Shown one piece after another: positions 17,327 to 25,879 of a stretch of DNA of 64,000 nt. The stretch lies in contig NZ_CP070356.1 in NCBI RefSeq assembly GCF_016919445.1, forward strand, positions 2,636,001 through 2,700,000. The letters are read 5' to 3'. This stretch comes from Pseudomonas sp. PDNC002 (GTDB lineage: Bacteria; Pseudomonadota; Gammaproteobacteria; Pseudomonadales; Pseudomonadaceae). Each line of letters opens with the position of its first letter. Position 1 is the stretch's first letter. The notes under the pieces are model-generated. The model was not told the origin of the DNA. It saw nothing but the letters and a program-made list of their open reading frames with translations, and did no database searches. Made by a program: the position numbers and the translations under genes.

Positions 17327-18106
17327 TCAGCCCTGCGCCTGCAGGAACAATGAGAACAGCTCCGACTGCGACTTGATCCCCAGCTTGGCGTACATGTGCT
17401 TGCGATGGACTTTCACCGTTTCAGCGGAGATCGCCAGCTTGCGGGCGATTTCCTTGCTGGAGCAGCCGCTGAGCATTAGCCGGCCGACTTCCAGCTCGCG
17501 CGCGGTGAGCGGCGTTTCCATCTGCTGCGCGGTGGACTCCAGGCGGGTCTGCCAGCGCGGCGGCGGGGGCGCTTCCTGCACCTCGCGCTCGAAGGCCATG
17601 CGCTGGCGCATCAGGCCGGCGATCCAGGGTTGCACCAGGGCGAGCAGGGCGATCTGCTCCGGGGTGAAGCGGCCCTTGCTGCCCACCGAGCAGCAGAGGG
17701 TGCGCTCTGCGTCGAGCTGCACGTTGATCTGCACTTCATCGGCGACGACGTTCAGGCTGAAGTAACGCTGGAAGTAGTCGGTCTGTTCGAACATCTCCGG
17801 CGCCACGTCGTCCAGGCGGAACAGTCCGCTGCCGGGTGCCTCGCGGCTGGCGATGTAGAACGGGTCGAGCAGGTAGAGGCCCTTGAGGTAGTCCTGGAAC
17901 AGTGAGTCGGGGCCGCCGTCCTCGCCCGGGCATTCGGCGAAAACCTGTGGCCGACCATTGCTGAAGAGCAGCACGACCCAGCTGTCGAAGGGCACATACT
18001 GGCCCAGCAGACGCACCAGCAAGGTCCAGAAATTCGGCTTGTCCAGTGCCTCGATCAGCTGCCCGACCGAGCGGTGCCAGGCGATATCCTGAAGGGAAAG
18101 GCTCAT
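17327..18106 (-). CDS. LuxR-type HTH transcriptional regulator
   Basis: A 259-residue regulator. The C-terminal LuxR HTH is clear (LTARELEVGRLMLSGCSSKEIARKLAISAETVKVHRKHMYAKLGIKSQSELF, about 200-252). The N-terminal 190 residues form an unassigned GAF-like sensor region (FWTLLVRLLGQYVPFDSWVVLLF, LYLLDPFYIA). It does not show the usual acyl-homoserine-lactone pocket residues, so a quorum-sensing role is not supported. It is divergent from the hydrolase-permease-GST genes and is the natural candidate to control them. Confidence 0.87.
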   Translation of the reverse strand: MSLSLQDIAWHRSVGQLIEALDKPNFWTLLVRLLGQYVPFDSWVVLLFSNGRPQVFAECPGEDGGPDSLFQDYLKGLYLLDPFYIASREAPGSGLFRLDDVAPEMFEQTDYFQRYFSLNVVADEVQINVQLDAERTLCCSVGSKGRFTPEQIALLALVQPWIAGLMRQRMAFEREVQEAPPPPRWQTRLESTAQQMETPLTARELEVGRLMLSGCSSKEIARKLAISAETVKVHRKHMYAKLGIKSQSELFSLFLQAQG

Positions 18107-18257
18107 GACTCTACCCCCGATGGGTTACCACGCGGGCGTAATTACCCGGTGATGGCACGCCCGGCATACTCGGTGGATGCCTTGAGCCGGCGCGGTGCGC
18201 ATTTTGACCCTTTTGCAGCGCCCGGTCACCGCAAAGACAAGAATCCGAGGAAGCCCC

Positions 18258-19079
18258 ATGAAAGTAGAACTCGTCCAACTCGCCGGCCGTGATGGCGATG
18301 TGGCCTGGAACCTGGCCCGCACCCTGGAGGCCATCCACGCCTGCGCCGACGACACCCAACTGGTGGTGTTCCCCGAGACCCAGCTGACCGGCTTCCCCAC
18401 TGCAGCGAACATCGCGGCAATTGCCGAGCCGATCGAGGGCCCCAGCGTACAGGCCGTGCAGCGTGCCGCGCGGGAGAAGAACATCTCCGTCGCCGTGGGC
18501 TTCGCCGAAGCCGCTGAGGATGGCCGCTTCTACAACACCACGCTGCTTATCACCCCCGAAGGCATCGCCATGAAGTACCGCAAGACGCATCTGTGGGCGT
18601 CGGACCGCGGCATCTTCACCCCCGGCGACCGCTACGCCACCTGCCTGTGGAGCGGCATCCGCGTCGGTATCGTGATCTGCTTCGACATCGAGTTCCCCGA
18701 ATCCGCCCGCGCCCTGGGCCAACTGGGCGCCGAGCTGATCATCGTGACCAACGGCAACATGGACCCGTACGGCCCGACCCACCGCACCGCGATCATGGGC
18801 CGCGCCATGGAAAACCAGGCCTACGCCGTGATGGTCAACCGCGTCGGCGAAGGTGACGACGGCCTGGTGTTCGCCGGCGGCAGTGCCGTGGTCGATCCCT
18901 ACGGCCAACTCATCGTCGAGGCTGGCCGCGAAGAGTGCCGGCAGATCGTCGAGCTGGACTTCGAGCGCCTGGCGCAATCGCGCCGCGACTACAGCTACCT
19001 GGGCGAGCGCCGTTTCGTGCTGCCCGGCGAGATGCGTGAGCACGCAGACGGCTTGCGCGAGCTGATCATTCCCGCCTGA
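18258..19079 (+). CDS. Carbon-nitrogen hydrolase (nitrilase superfamily amidase)
   Basis: A 273-residue cytoplasmic nitrilase-superfamily hydrolase. The Glu-Lys-Cys triad is in place: Glu in VVFPETQLTGF (about 42), Lys in AMKYRKTHLW (about 111) and Cys in GIVICFDIEFPESAR (about 143). An ATG at 18258 has GAGGA upstream; the frame from 18195 has no ribosome site. Likely an amide hydrolase releasing ammonia, with unknown substrate. It is followed by an amino-acid permease and faces a divergent LuxR-type regulator, suggesting an inducible amide or amine utilisation unit. Confidence 0.9.
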   Translation: MKVELVQLAGRDGDVAWNLARTLEAIHACADDTQLVVFPETQLTGFPTAANIAAIAEPIEGPSVQAVQRAAREKNISVAVGFAEAAEDGRFYNTTLLITPEGIAMKYRKTHLWASDRGIFTPGDRYATCLWSGIRVGIVICFDIEFPESARALGQLGAELIIVTNGNMDPYGPTHRTAIMGRAMENQAYAVMVNRVGEGDDGLVFAGGSAVVDPYGQLIVEAGREECRQIVELDFERLAQSRRDYSYLGERRFVLPGEMREHADGLRELIIPA

Positions 19080-19251
19080 GTTTCCCATCCGGCTCGCCTG
19101 TTTCTGTAGGCAGGCGGACCGGGGCGCAGGGCCGCGCCGACACAGCGATTCTCCAAGACCAGACGGGTGCCCGAGTGCCCGCAGGCCTCCGGGTGAGTGG
19201 AGGCCGGCAACCTTGTACTGCCATAACAAACACAACGCGGAGTAAGCAGTA

Positions 19252-20574
19252 ATGGCTCGACTCAAACGAACCCTGTCATTGGGTTCGGTGGTGCTGTTCG
19301 GCATCGCCTACATGACCCCGATCATCGTCCTCGGCACCTTCGGCATCCTCGCCGACGTCACGCGCGGCGTAGTCCCTTCGGCCTATCTGGTCGCCTCTGT
19401 CGCCATGCTCTTCACCGCGCTCAGCTACGGGCGCATGGCAGCCGCCTTCCCGGTGGCGGGTTCGGCCTATACCTACGTGCGCAAGTCGATCAGTCCGAAA
19501 CTGGGCTTCCTCGCTGGCTGGGCAGTGCTGCTGGACTACCTGTTCCTGCCCATGGCCATCTGGCTGATCGGCGCGGCCTACCTGCATTCCGCCTTCCCGG
19601 CCGTGCCCCAGGCCCTGTGGGTATTGGCCTTCATCGGCGTAACCACCGCGATCAACGTGGTCGGCCTGCGCCTGGCGAAGAACATCAACGGCGTGCTGAT
19701 GCTCGTGCAGTTCCTCGTCCTGCTGGCCTTCGTTGCGCTGGCCATCCACTACGTGATGGGCGACGTCAGCCGTCCGCTGTGGACCCTGGAGCCTTTCCTC
19801 AAGGAAGGCACCCAGCTGCCGCTGATCATGGGTGGCGCGGCCATCGCCTGTTATTCATTCCTGGGCTTTGACGCGGTCAGCACCCTGACCGAAGAAACCC
19901 ACGAACCGCGCAAGACCATTCCGCGCGCCATCCTGCTGATCACCCTGATCGGCGGCGGCATCTTCATCGCCGCCAGCTATTTCGTACAGCTGGCGCACCC
20001 GTCGGTGGAGTTCCAGAACGCCGATTCCGCCGCCTACGAAATTGCCCGCAACATCGGTGGCGACCTGTTCGTCAGCTTCTTCCTGATCGGCCTGATCGTC
20101 GGCCAGTTCACCTCCGGCCTGTCGGCTCAGGCCAGCGCCTCGCGCCTGTTGTTCGCCATGGGCCGCGATGGCGTGCTGCCGCGCCCGTTCTTCGGTCGCA
20201 TCAGCCAGCGCTTCGAAACCCCGGTGAACAGCATCGTGCTGTGTGGCGTGGTGGCCCTGCTGGCGCTGCACATGGACGTCACCACCTCCACCTCGTTCAT
20301 CAACTTCGGCGCCTTCCTGGCCTTCAGCCTGGTGAACCTGTCGGTGATCTTCCACTACTACCTGAACGCCGAGCGCCGCGGCCTGCGCGAGCTGGTGCTG
20401 TTCCTGCTGTTCCCGCTGATCGGCCTGCTCGCCGACCTTTGGCTGATGGTCAGCCTCGACCACCTGGCGATCTGGCTCGGCGCCACCTGGCTGGTGCTCG
20501 GCGTGATCTACCTCGCGGTGATCACCGGCGGCTTCCGCCAGCAACCGCCGGAGATGCATTTCGAGGAGGCGTGA
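19252..20574 (+). CDS. APC family amino acid permease
   Basis: A 440-residue inner-membrane permease with about 12 hydrophobic helices. The N-terminal LGSVVLFGIAYMTPIIVLGTFGI and VAGSAYTYVRKSISPKLGFLAGWAVLLDY are typical of APC transporters. CYSFLGFDAVSTLTEETHEPRKTIPRAI is the conserved helix 6-7 loop. It probably imports the amine, amide or amino acid handled by the preceding hydrolase. The 172-base gap between the two has no strong terminator. Confidence 0.9.
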   Translation: MARLKRTLSLGSVVLFGIAYMTPIIVLGTFGILADVTRGVVPSAYLVASVAMLFTALSYGRMAAAFPVAGSAYTYVRKSISPKLGFLAGWAVLLDYLFLPMAIWLIGAAYLHSAFPAVPQALWVLAFIGVTTAINVVGLRLAKNINGVLMLVQFLVLLAFVALAIHYVMGDVSRPLWTLEPFLKEGTQLPLIMGGAAIACYSFLGFDAVSTLTEETHEPRKTIPRAILLITLIGGGIFIAASYFVQLAHPSVEFQNADSAAYEIARNIGGDLFVSFFLIGLIVGQFTSGLSAQASASRLLFAMGRDGVLPRPFFGRISQRFETPVNSIVLCGVVALLALHMDVTTSTSFINFGAFLAFSLVNLSVIFHYYLNAERRGLRELVLFLLFPLIGLLADLWLMVSLDHLAIWLGATWLVLGVIYLAVITGGFRQQPPEMHFEEA

Positions 20575-20631
20575 GTCCCGTGCGGGGCTATGCTGGGGAC
20601 TCCGAGCCGTGATGAACGAGGAGATCCCGCC

Positions 20632-21276
20632 ATGCCCCGCCTCACCCTCTACCATGCGCCCCAGACACGCTCCAGCGGCACCCTGGTGCTGCTGGAAGAA
20701 CTGGGCGCCGAGTATGACCTCGAACTGATCAACATGAAGGCCGGCGAGCAGCGCAAGCCGGCCTATTTGACCGTCAACCCGCTGGGCAAGGTCCCGGCGA
20801 TCCGCATTGGCGATTCCCTGGTCACCGAGCAGGGCGCCATCTTCATCTACCTCGCCGACCTCTTTCCCCGCGCGGGCCTTGCCCCCGCCCTCGACGATCC
20901 GCTGCGTGGCCCCTACCTGCGCTGGCTGGTGTTCTACGGCTCAAGTTTCGAGCCGGCCATCGTCGACCGCGCCCTCAAGCGTGACGCGGCGCCATTGGCC
21001 ATGAGCCCCTACGGCGACTACGACAGCGTGATGCGCGCCATCGCCGAACAACTGGAAACCGGACCCTACCTGCTGGGCAATCGCATGACCGCCGCCGACG
21101 TTTTGTGGGGCGCGGCCCTGCGCTGGACCATCGGCTTCGGCGTGGTGCCCAAGCTGCCGGTCTTCGAGCGTTACGTGGAACTGGTGACGTCGCGCCCGGC
21201 GTTCGCTCGTGTCTGGGAGCGCGACATCAAATGGGCCGAGGATCACGCCAAGGCGGCGGAAGCCAAGGCACCCTGA
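20632..21276 (+). CDS. Glutathione S-transferase family protein
   Basis: A 214-residue GST. The N-terminal thioredoxin-like domain has LTLYHAPQTRSSGTLVLLEELGAEYDLELINM, NPLGKVPAIRIGDSLVTEQGAI (cis-Pro and the E/S glutathione contact) and IYLADLFP. The C-terminal helical domain ends with the FERYVELVTSRPAFARVWERD pattern. The ATG at 20632 follows GAGGAG. It lies 57 bases after the permease on the same strand; the functional link is uncertain. Confidence 0.87.
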   Translation: MPRLTLYHAPQTRSSGTLVLLEELGAEYDLELINMKAGEQRKPAYLTVNPLGKVPAIRIGDSLVTEQGAIFIYLADLFPRAGLAPALDDPLRGPYLRWLVFYGSSFEPAIVDRALKRDAAPLAMSPYGDYDSVMRAIAEQLETGPYLLGNRMTAADVLWGAALRWTIGFGVVPKLPVFERYVELVTSRPAFARVWERDIKWAEDHAKAAEAKAP

Positions 21277-21508
21277 TTCGCTGGGCAGGAGGGCGGCGCG
21301 GCCATAGGTCAGTGCGGCGCGGTTTGTGAGGTCATGCAGGGGAATGAGGAAACGTTCTCATGTTAAGTGGGAAGATTCCTATTTGGTTGTGGGTTTATTT
21401 CCATGATTAACGACCTGATCAATCATGCTTCCAACGCCGCGCACCCCATCGCGTGACGTTGGCAAGTTCAAAAAACGATTAGAAAGCCAGAACCTTCGTC
21501 GTGTCCCT

Positions 21509-21538
21509 GGCCCACTCCCCGGAGTGGGCCATTTTTCA
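21509..21538 (+). terminator. Rho-independent terminator
   Basis: Ten-base perfect stem GGCCCACTCC/GGAGTGGGCC with two unpaired Cs at the tip, followed by ATTTTTCATT. It is 233 bases beyond the GST stop codon, so it may end a separate small transcript. Confidence 0.75.
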
Positions 21539-21797
21539 TTGGCGCTCGCTCGCAGTGATGAAGGTCCGCCGCTCGGGCGGCAAATGGATTTCGCGTTGGT
21601 TACGGATATGTCCAGCGACGATGGCGCATGAATGAGCCGGATATTGAAGATGTATATCCAGTCTCAAATATGCGTTGATTTTTCCTACATCGACGAGCGC
21701 ACTTTGAAGTTGCTGACGGCTGTCGGATCATTCGCTTCGCTCCCTGTTCCTACAGGGGCATTAATGATTGATCGACTAGTCAATTGTTAACTCCTTG

Positions 21798-21826
21798 GGC
21801 CTGCCAGCAATGGCAGGCCTTTTTTA
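21798..21826 (+). terminator. Rho-independent terminator
   Basis: Stem GGCCTGCCA / TGGCAGGCC with GCAA loop, followed by a run of six T. No annotated plus-strand gene ends just before it; a short unrecognised transcript is likely. Confidence 0.8.
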
Positions 21827-21921
21827 TTTCCGAGAGTGCTGGACGCCCGTTCTTGAGCCGTTGGCCGCTGATTTGCCTTACACGCTTTTCGTCAGCCATG
21901 TCTGCTATCGAGTATTTGCTG

Positions 21922-22842
21922 TCAGCTCTTGGCGGCACTCACGCCTTCGAGGGTCGCGAACGAGGTGTCCTTTGCCGTCAGCAGGAAGTCGCGCATGAAG
22001 GGCGCATCCAGCATGTCGGCGCGTATGGCGGCGAACAGTGTGCAGTACAGACCTTTCTCCCCCAGGCGCTTGGCGGTTACGTAGCCGCGCGAGCTGTACT
22101 CGTGCAGCGCCCAGTTGGGGAGGCTGCAGACGCCGCGCCCGGACGCCACCAGCTGCATCATCATCACCGTCAGTTCCGAGGTGCGTACCTGCGCGGGCTC
22201 GACATCGGCCGGTTCGAGGAAGCGGGTGAAGATGTCCAGGCGGTCGCGTTCGATCGGGTAGGTGATCAGGGTCTGGCTGGCCAGGTCCTCCGGCACGATG
22301 CAGGACTTGCCGGCCAGCGCGTGGTGATTGTCCACCGCCAGCAGCGCTTCGTAGGTGAACAGCGGCACGTAGGTGATGCCGGCAATGTCCACCGGGTCGG
22401 AGGTCACCACCAGGTCCAGGTCGCCGCGAGCCAGCGCCGGTAATGGCGCGAAGGAGAAGCCCGAGGCGAGGTCCAGCTCGACTTCCGGCCAGGCATCGCG
22501 GAACTGATCGATGGTCGGCATCAGCCACTGGAAGCAGCTATGGCATTCGATGGCCATGTGCAGGCGGCCGGCGGTGCCACCGGCCAGGCGCGCCAGGTCG
22601 CGTTCGGCGCCGCGCAGTTGCGGCAGCACGGCATCGGCCAGTTGCAGCAGGCGCAGGCCGGCGCTGGTGAAGCGCACGGGCTTGGTCTTGCGGATGAACA
22701 GCGACAGGCCCAGGCGCTCTTCCAGTTCCTTGAACTGATGGGAGAGGGCGGACTGGGTAAGGTGCAGGCGTTCGGCGGCTTCCACCAGGCTATCGGCTTC
22801 GCGCAGGGCATGCAGGGTTTTCAGGTGGCGAAGTTCAAGCAT
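21922..22842 (-). CDS. metR: LysR-type regulator MetR (methionine/homocysteine regulation)
   Basis: A 306-residue LysR protein that follows remembered E. coli MetR closely over its whole length: ELRHLKTLHALREADSLVEAAERLHLTQSALSHQFKELEERLGLSLFIRKTKPVRFT, then LHMAIECHSCFQWLMPTIDQFRDAWPEVELDL, DLVVTSDPV, and LASQTLITYPIERDRLDIFTRFLEPA. MetR activates methionine-synthesis genes such as metE and metH using homocysteine. No met gene is adjacent here. Confidence 0.9.
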   Translation of the reverse strand: MLELRHLKTLHALREADSLVEAAERLHLTQSALSHQFKELEERLGLSLFIRKTKPVRFTSAGLRLLQLADAVLPQLRGAERDLARLAGGTAGRLHMAIECHSCFQWLMPTIDQFRDAWPEVELDLASGFSFAPLPALARGDLDLVVTSDPVDIAGITYVPLFTYEALLAVDNHHALAGKSCIVPEDLASQTLITYPIERDRLDIFTRFLEPADVEPAQVRTSELTVMMMQLVASGRGVCSLPNWALHEYSSRGYVTAKRLGEKGLYCTLFAAIRADMLDAPFMRDFLLTAKDTSFATLEGVSAAKS

Positions 22843-22929
22843 GGCGCGGCCTCGATATCAGTATGAGGAAAACTTTATGAAATGCTGGATCAGTTGAGAT
22901 TGCCTCATGATAAACCGGCCCTCTAGCCT

Positions 22930-23373
22930 TCACCAGTTCAGATAGAACATCCCCTTCGCTAGTAGGACGATCAATAGTGCGTGTACGAAGACGCTGTAAT
23001 GGATGAGGCGTGAGCGTTCACCCGTCATGCGTCCTGTGCGGAATGAGTACATGGCGAAGCCGAAATGTCCGAGGACACTGCAGGCCAAAACAATTTTCAG
23101 ACTGAGCAATGTGGCGAAGGGCGAGGCCAGCGGGTGGGTCAGCAGGGGCGCATAGCGCAGGTGCAGCATGCCCAGGCCACTGCCGAAGAGAGTCAGGATC
23201 ACCCAGGGCATCACGCGGCGCAGGCGCTGCCCCAGCGCCGCTTCGACCGCCTTCATCGCCCGCGGCGGCACGCGGGTGTGAATCCTCTCCAGGAAGAGCA
23301 CTTCGAAGAATACGGTGCCAACGAACAGGATCGCCGCCAGCAGGTGCAGCACGAGAACGAGGGGGAAGGCCAT
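22930..23373 (-). CDS. CopD-like small integral membrane protein
   Basis: A 147-residue protein with four predicted helices (residues about 4-24, 55-75, 85-105, 122-142). His residues near helix ends (LHLLAAILFVGTVFFEV, GHFGFAMYSF, HYSVFVHALL) resemble the CopD / DUF2269-type membrane family. Metal handling is not proven. It lies on the same strand 87 bases upstream of metR and may be co-transcribed with it. Confidence 0.72.
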   Translation of the reverse strand: MAFPLVLVLHLLAAILFVGTVFFEVLFLERIHTRVPPRAMKAVEAALGQRLRRVMPWVILTLFGSGLGMLHLRYAPLLTHPLASPFATLLSLKIVLACSVLGHFGFAMYSFRTGRMTGERSRLIHYSVFVHALLIVLLAKGMFYLNW

Positions 23374-23567
23374 GGAGAAGCGTCCGGGCGGAAGGTTCCT
23401 ATCTTCACCAGCGATCCGTTCCGTCGCCTTTGATCCGTGTCAGCAGAAGACCCTGCGATGACCGCTCGGCGTCTTTCATCAAACTGTCACGGACCTGTGG
23501 CAGAGCGCTCGACGGAAATTCATCAGAATTGCGCTCAACTGGGGTTTTGCGTTCCGGATTTTCACTC

Positions 23568-24581
23568 ATGCGTGCCTTCCTGCTGGCGGTCGCCCTTTTT
23601 TGCGGCCTGCCCTTGCTTTCCATTACCGCCAATCAGTCGTTCGCTGCGGATCGATGCGACCCGCGCGTGCCGACCGAGATGGTCGACCTGGGTGACGTGC
23701 GCCTGGCCTATCAGAGCATCGGCCGGTCACAGGACCCGACACTGCTGCTGATCATGGGGTTGGGCGGCCAGCTTATCCATTGGCCGGACGAAGTGGTCGA
23801 AGCGCTCTGCCAGCAAGGCTTCCGGGTTATCCGCTATGACAACCGCGATGTCGGACTGTCCTCGTGGAGAGTTCCTACTCCCAGCGGAAATCTGACCTAC
23901 GAAGTGATTCGCTATCGCCTCGGTTTGCCCGTTAGTGCGCCCTACAGCCTGACCGACATGGCCGAGGACTCCTTGCATCTGCTGGATGCGCTGCATGTCG
24001 AGCGTGCCCACGTGCTCGGCGCGAGCATGGGCGGAATGATCGCCCAGCACGTGGCGGACCTTGCGCCGCAGCGCGTGATCAGCCTGACGCTGGTGATGAC
24101 CAGCTCAGGAGCCGAGGGCCTGCCGGCTCCCAGCGAGTCGCTGCTGCGCCTGCTGGCACGGCGCGAAGCCGCCAGCCGCGAGCAGGCCATCGAGCAGCAG
24201 GCGGACCTGCTGGCCGCCCTTGGCAGTCCGGAGGTGCGCGACGACCGGCAGCAGTTGCTGCAGCAGGCCGCGCGTTCCTACGACCGTGCCTTCAATCCGG
24301 AGGGGGTACAGCGGCAGATACTGGCGATTCTCGCCGAGCCGAGCCGGGTGGAGCTGCTCAATCGCCTGAATGTGCCGACGCTGGTGGTGCACGGGACGGC
24401 GGACCCGCTGTTGCCGGTCATGCATGGCGTGCACGTGGCGGCCCATATCCGGGGTTCGGTACTGAAGCTGATTCCGGGGATGGCTCACCGTTTCCAGGAG
24501 AACTTCAAGGAGCCGCTGCTAGGGGCGGTGCTGCCTTACCTGCGTGAGCATCAAGGCGGCGGGCACGTCGCTCAGCTCTAG
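23568..24581 (+). CDS. Exported alpha/beta hydrolase
   Basis: A 337-residue alpha/beta-hydrolase with an N-terminal signal peptide (MRAFLLAVALFCGLPLLSITANQSFA). The fold shows as LLLIMGLGGQLIHWPDEVVEAL and FRVIRYDNRDVGLSSW. The nucleophile elbow is LGASMGGMIAQHVA (Ser), the acid is in VVHGTADPLLPV (Asp) and the His is in IPGMAHRF. The ATG at 23568 gives the secreted form; the frame open upstream to 23109 is antisense to the CopD-like gene. Substrate (ester, lactone or epoxide) unknown. Confidence 0.87.
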   Translation: MRAFLLAVALFCGLPLLSITANQSFAADRCDPRVPTEMVDLGDVRLAYQSIGRSQDPTLLLIMGLGGQLIHWPDEVVEALCQQGFRVIRYDNRDVGLSSWRVPTPSGNLTYEVIRYRLGLPVSAPYSLTDMAEDSLHLLDALHVERAHVLGASMGGMIAQHVADLAPQRVISLTLVMTSSGAEGLPAPSESLLRLLARREAASREQAIEQQADLLAALGSPEVRDDRQQLLQQAARSYDRAFNPEGVQRQILAILAEPSRVELLNRLNVPTLVVHGTADPLLPVMHGVHVAAHIRGSVLKLIPGMAHRFQENFKEPLLGAVLPYLREHQGGGHVAQL

Positions 24582-24694
24582 AGCTTGCGCAGGAGTGGAC
24601 GCCGTCCGTGATGTGCAGCCGACCAGCTCGGAGTGGCCGGCGATCGATCGCGGACGGAGTCCGCTCCTACGAGATACCTCTGTGTCTAGGGTGG

Positions 24695-24805
24695 CTCTCA
24701 CCCTCTCCCGAGGGAGAGGGGACCGTCCAGTGCAGGATGAAACCATTGTGTCAGTCAGCTCGAGCTGCCCCCTCTCCCCCTGGGAGAGGGCTGGGGTGAG
24801 GGGGG
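24695..24805. repeat. Dispersed intergenic repeat element (copy B)
   Basis: Bounded by CTCTCACCCTCTCCC at the left and GGGAGAGGGCTGGGGTGAGG at the right, which are inverted relative to each other. The core ACCGTCCAGTGCAGGATGAA matches copies at 38020-38070 and 48140-48170. It is preceded (24650-24672) by a fragment of the second, GCTCCTAC-type repeat family. Confidence 0.8.
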
Positions 24806-24861
24806 ATGCATCGGCAGGGACTTCCCTGAAGAAGACCGCTGCTCCTACCTGCTCTACGGCT

Positions 24862-25776
24862 TCAGTCTTCAGGCAAGCTATAGCGCTCGGCAAAATACTG
24901 CCGCAGGCACTCCACCGCCACGCGCACCTTGGCCGAACTCGCCAGCGGCGCGGCATACACCGCCCAGATATCCGCCGGCTGCTGGTACTCCGGCAGCACC
25001 TGAACCAGGCGCCCATCTTCCAGGCTGTCGTGCACGTCCCACCAGGAGCGCAGCAGGATGCCACGGCCATCGATGCACCACTGGTGCACCACCTCGCCGT
25101 GATTGGATGACAGCGGGCCGGTGACCTTCACGCTTTCCTCGCCCTCCGGGCCTTGCAGGTTCCAGACGCCGAACGGGTGGTCGCGCTCCTTGATCACCAG
25201 GCAGTCATGCCCGGCCAGTTCGGCCAGGCCGCGCGGCGTGCCGCGTCGTGCGAGATAGGCGGGCGCGGCGCAGAGCACCCGACGATTGCGCGCCAGCGGG
25301 CGGGCGATCAGGTTCGGATCGATCTCGTTACCCACCCGTACGTCGAGGTCAAAGCCCTCTCCGATCAAGTCCACCAGGCGGTCCTGCACGTCCAGCCGGA
25401 TGTCCAACTGCGGGTGGCGCGTGGCGAGTTCCGAGAGAGCTGGGGCGACGAAGCGCCGGCCCAGGCCGAGGCTGCTGGCGATGCGCAGCTGGCCGCTGGG
25501 CTCGCGGTGCAGTGTGGAGACGTCATCGCCCATCCGCTGCACTGAGTCGAGGATGCGCAGCGCCCATTGGTAGACACGTTCGCCGTCTTCGCTGATCGAG
25601 ACGCGCCGGGTGGTGCGGTGCAGCAGGCGCACGCCAAGGTCCTCTTCCAGCAGGCGGATGCGCTTGCTGACGAAGGCGGCGGACATGTCCAGTTCGCTGG
25701 CGGCGGCGACGAAGCTCGAACGGCGCGCCACGTGGACGAATACCCGCAGGTCTTCCAGGTTCGGTAGATTGTTCAC
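24862..25776 (-). CDS. LysR-type regulator, DmlR-like (predicted activator of the divergent D-malate dehydrogenase)
   Basis: A 304-residue LysR protein: HTH LEDLRVFVHVARRSSFVAAASELDMSAAFVSKRIRLLEEDLGVRLLHRTTRRVSISEDG, then a CrgA/DmlR-type effector domain ending AKVRVAVECLRQYFAERY. GTG 25776 is preferred as start; a TTG at 25797 is possible. It faces the dehydrogenase gene across about 100 bases. In E. coli the equivalent yeaT (dmlR) activates dmlA in the same orientation. An inverted repeat lies between the two genes. Confidence 0.85.
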   Translation of the reverse strand: MNNLPNLEDLRVFVHVARRSSFVAAASELDMSAAFVSKRIRLLEEDLGVRLLHRTTRRVSISEDGERVYQWALRILDSVQRMGDDVSTLHREPSGQLRIASSLGLGRRFVAPALSELATRHPQLDIRLDVQDRLVDLIGEGFDLDVRVGNEIDPNLIARPLARNRRVLCAAPAYLARRGTPRGLAELAGHDCLVIKERDHPFGVWNLQGPEGEESVKVTGPLSSNHGEVVHQWCIDGRGILLRSWWDVHDSLEDGRLVQVLPEYQQPADIWAVYAAPLASSAKVRVAVECLRQYFAERYSLPED

Positions 25777-25798
25777 AGTTCGTGTTTCAAGAATCAAC

Positions 25799-25829
25799 AG
25801 TCGCGATGATTATGTTTGTTTTTGCGACT
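25799..25829. promoter_or_regulatory. Candidate LysR operator between the dmlR-like gene and dmlA
   Basis: AGTCGC at 25799-25804 and GCGACT at 25824-25829 form a six-base inverted repeat with an AT-rich 19-base spacer, placed between the divergent genes. Such dyads in LysR-family intergenic regions usually bind the regulator. Assignment is inference. Confidence 0.5.
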
Positions 25830-25879
25830 TATAGCATGGCTGGCACCGCTTCCAATTTCTCACCAGCGAGATTGCCCCC

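Larger units (their letters stand above)
21277..21921. other. Gene-poor, AT-richer intergenic region with two intrinsic terminators
   Basis: About 645 bases with no credible protein gene. It is visibly less GC-rich than its surroundings (for example 21335-21425 and 21650-21790). It contains two plus-strand terminators (21509-21538 and 21798-21826), neither close to an annotated gene end. That makes one or two small RNAs possible. A 68-codon frame at 21425-21631 runs across the first terminator and is not believed. Confidence 0.5.

Noticed and set aside
17327-18106. Quorum-sensing LuxR solo
   Set aside because: Only the C-terminal HTH is LuxR-like. The N-terminal domain does not show the acyl-homoserine-lactone pocket pattern, and there is no luxI-type gene in the window.
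21425-21631. 68-codon open frame
   Set aside because: It runs through a strong intrinsic terminator at 21509-21538 and has no ribosome binding site or recognisable motif.
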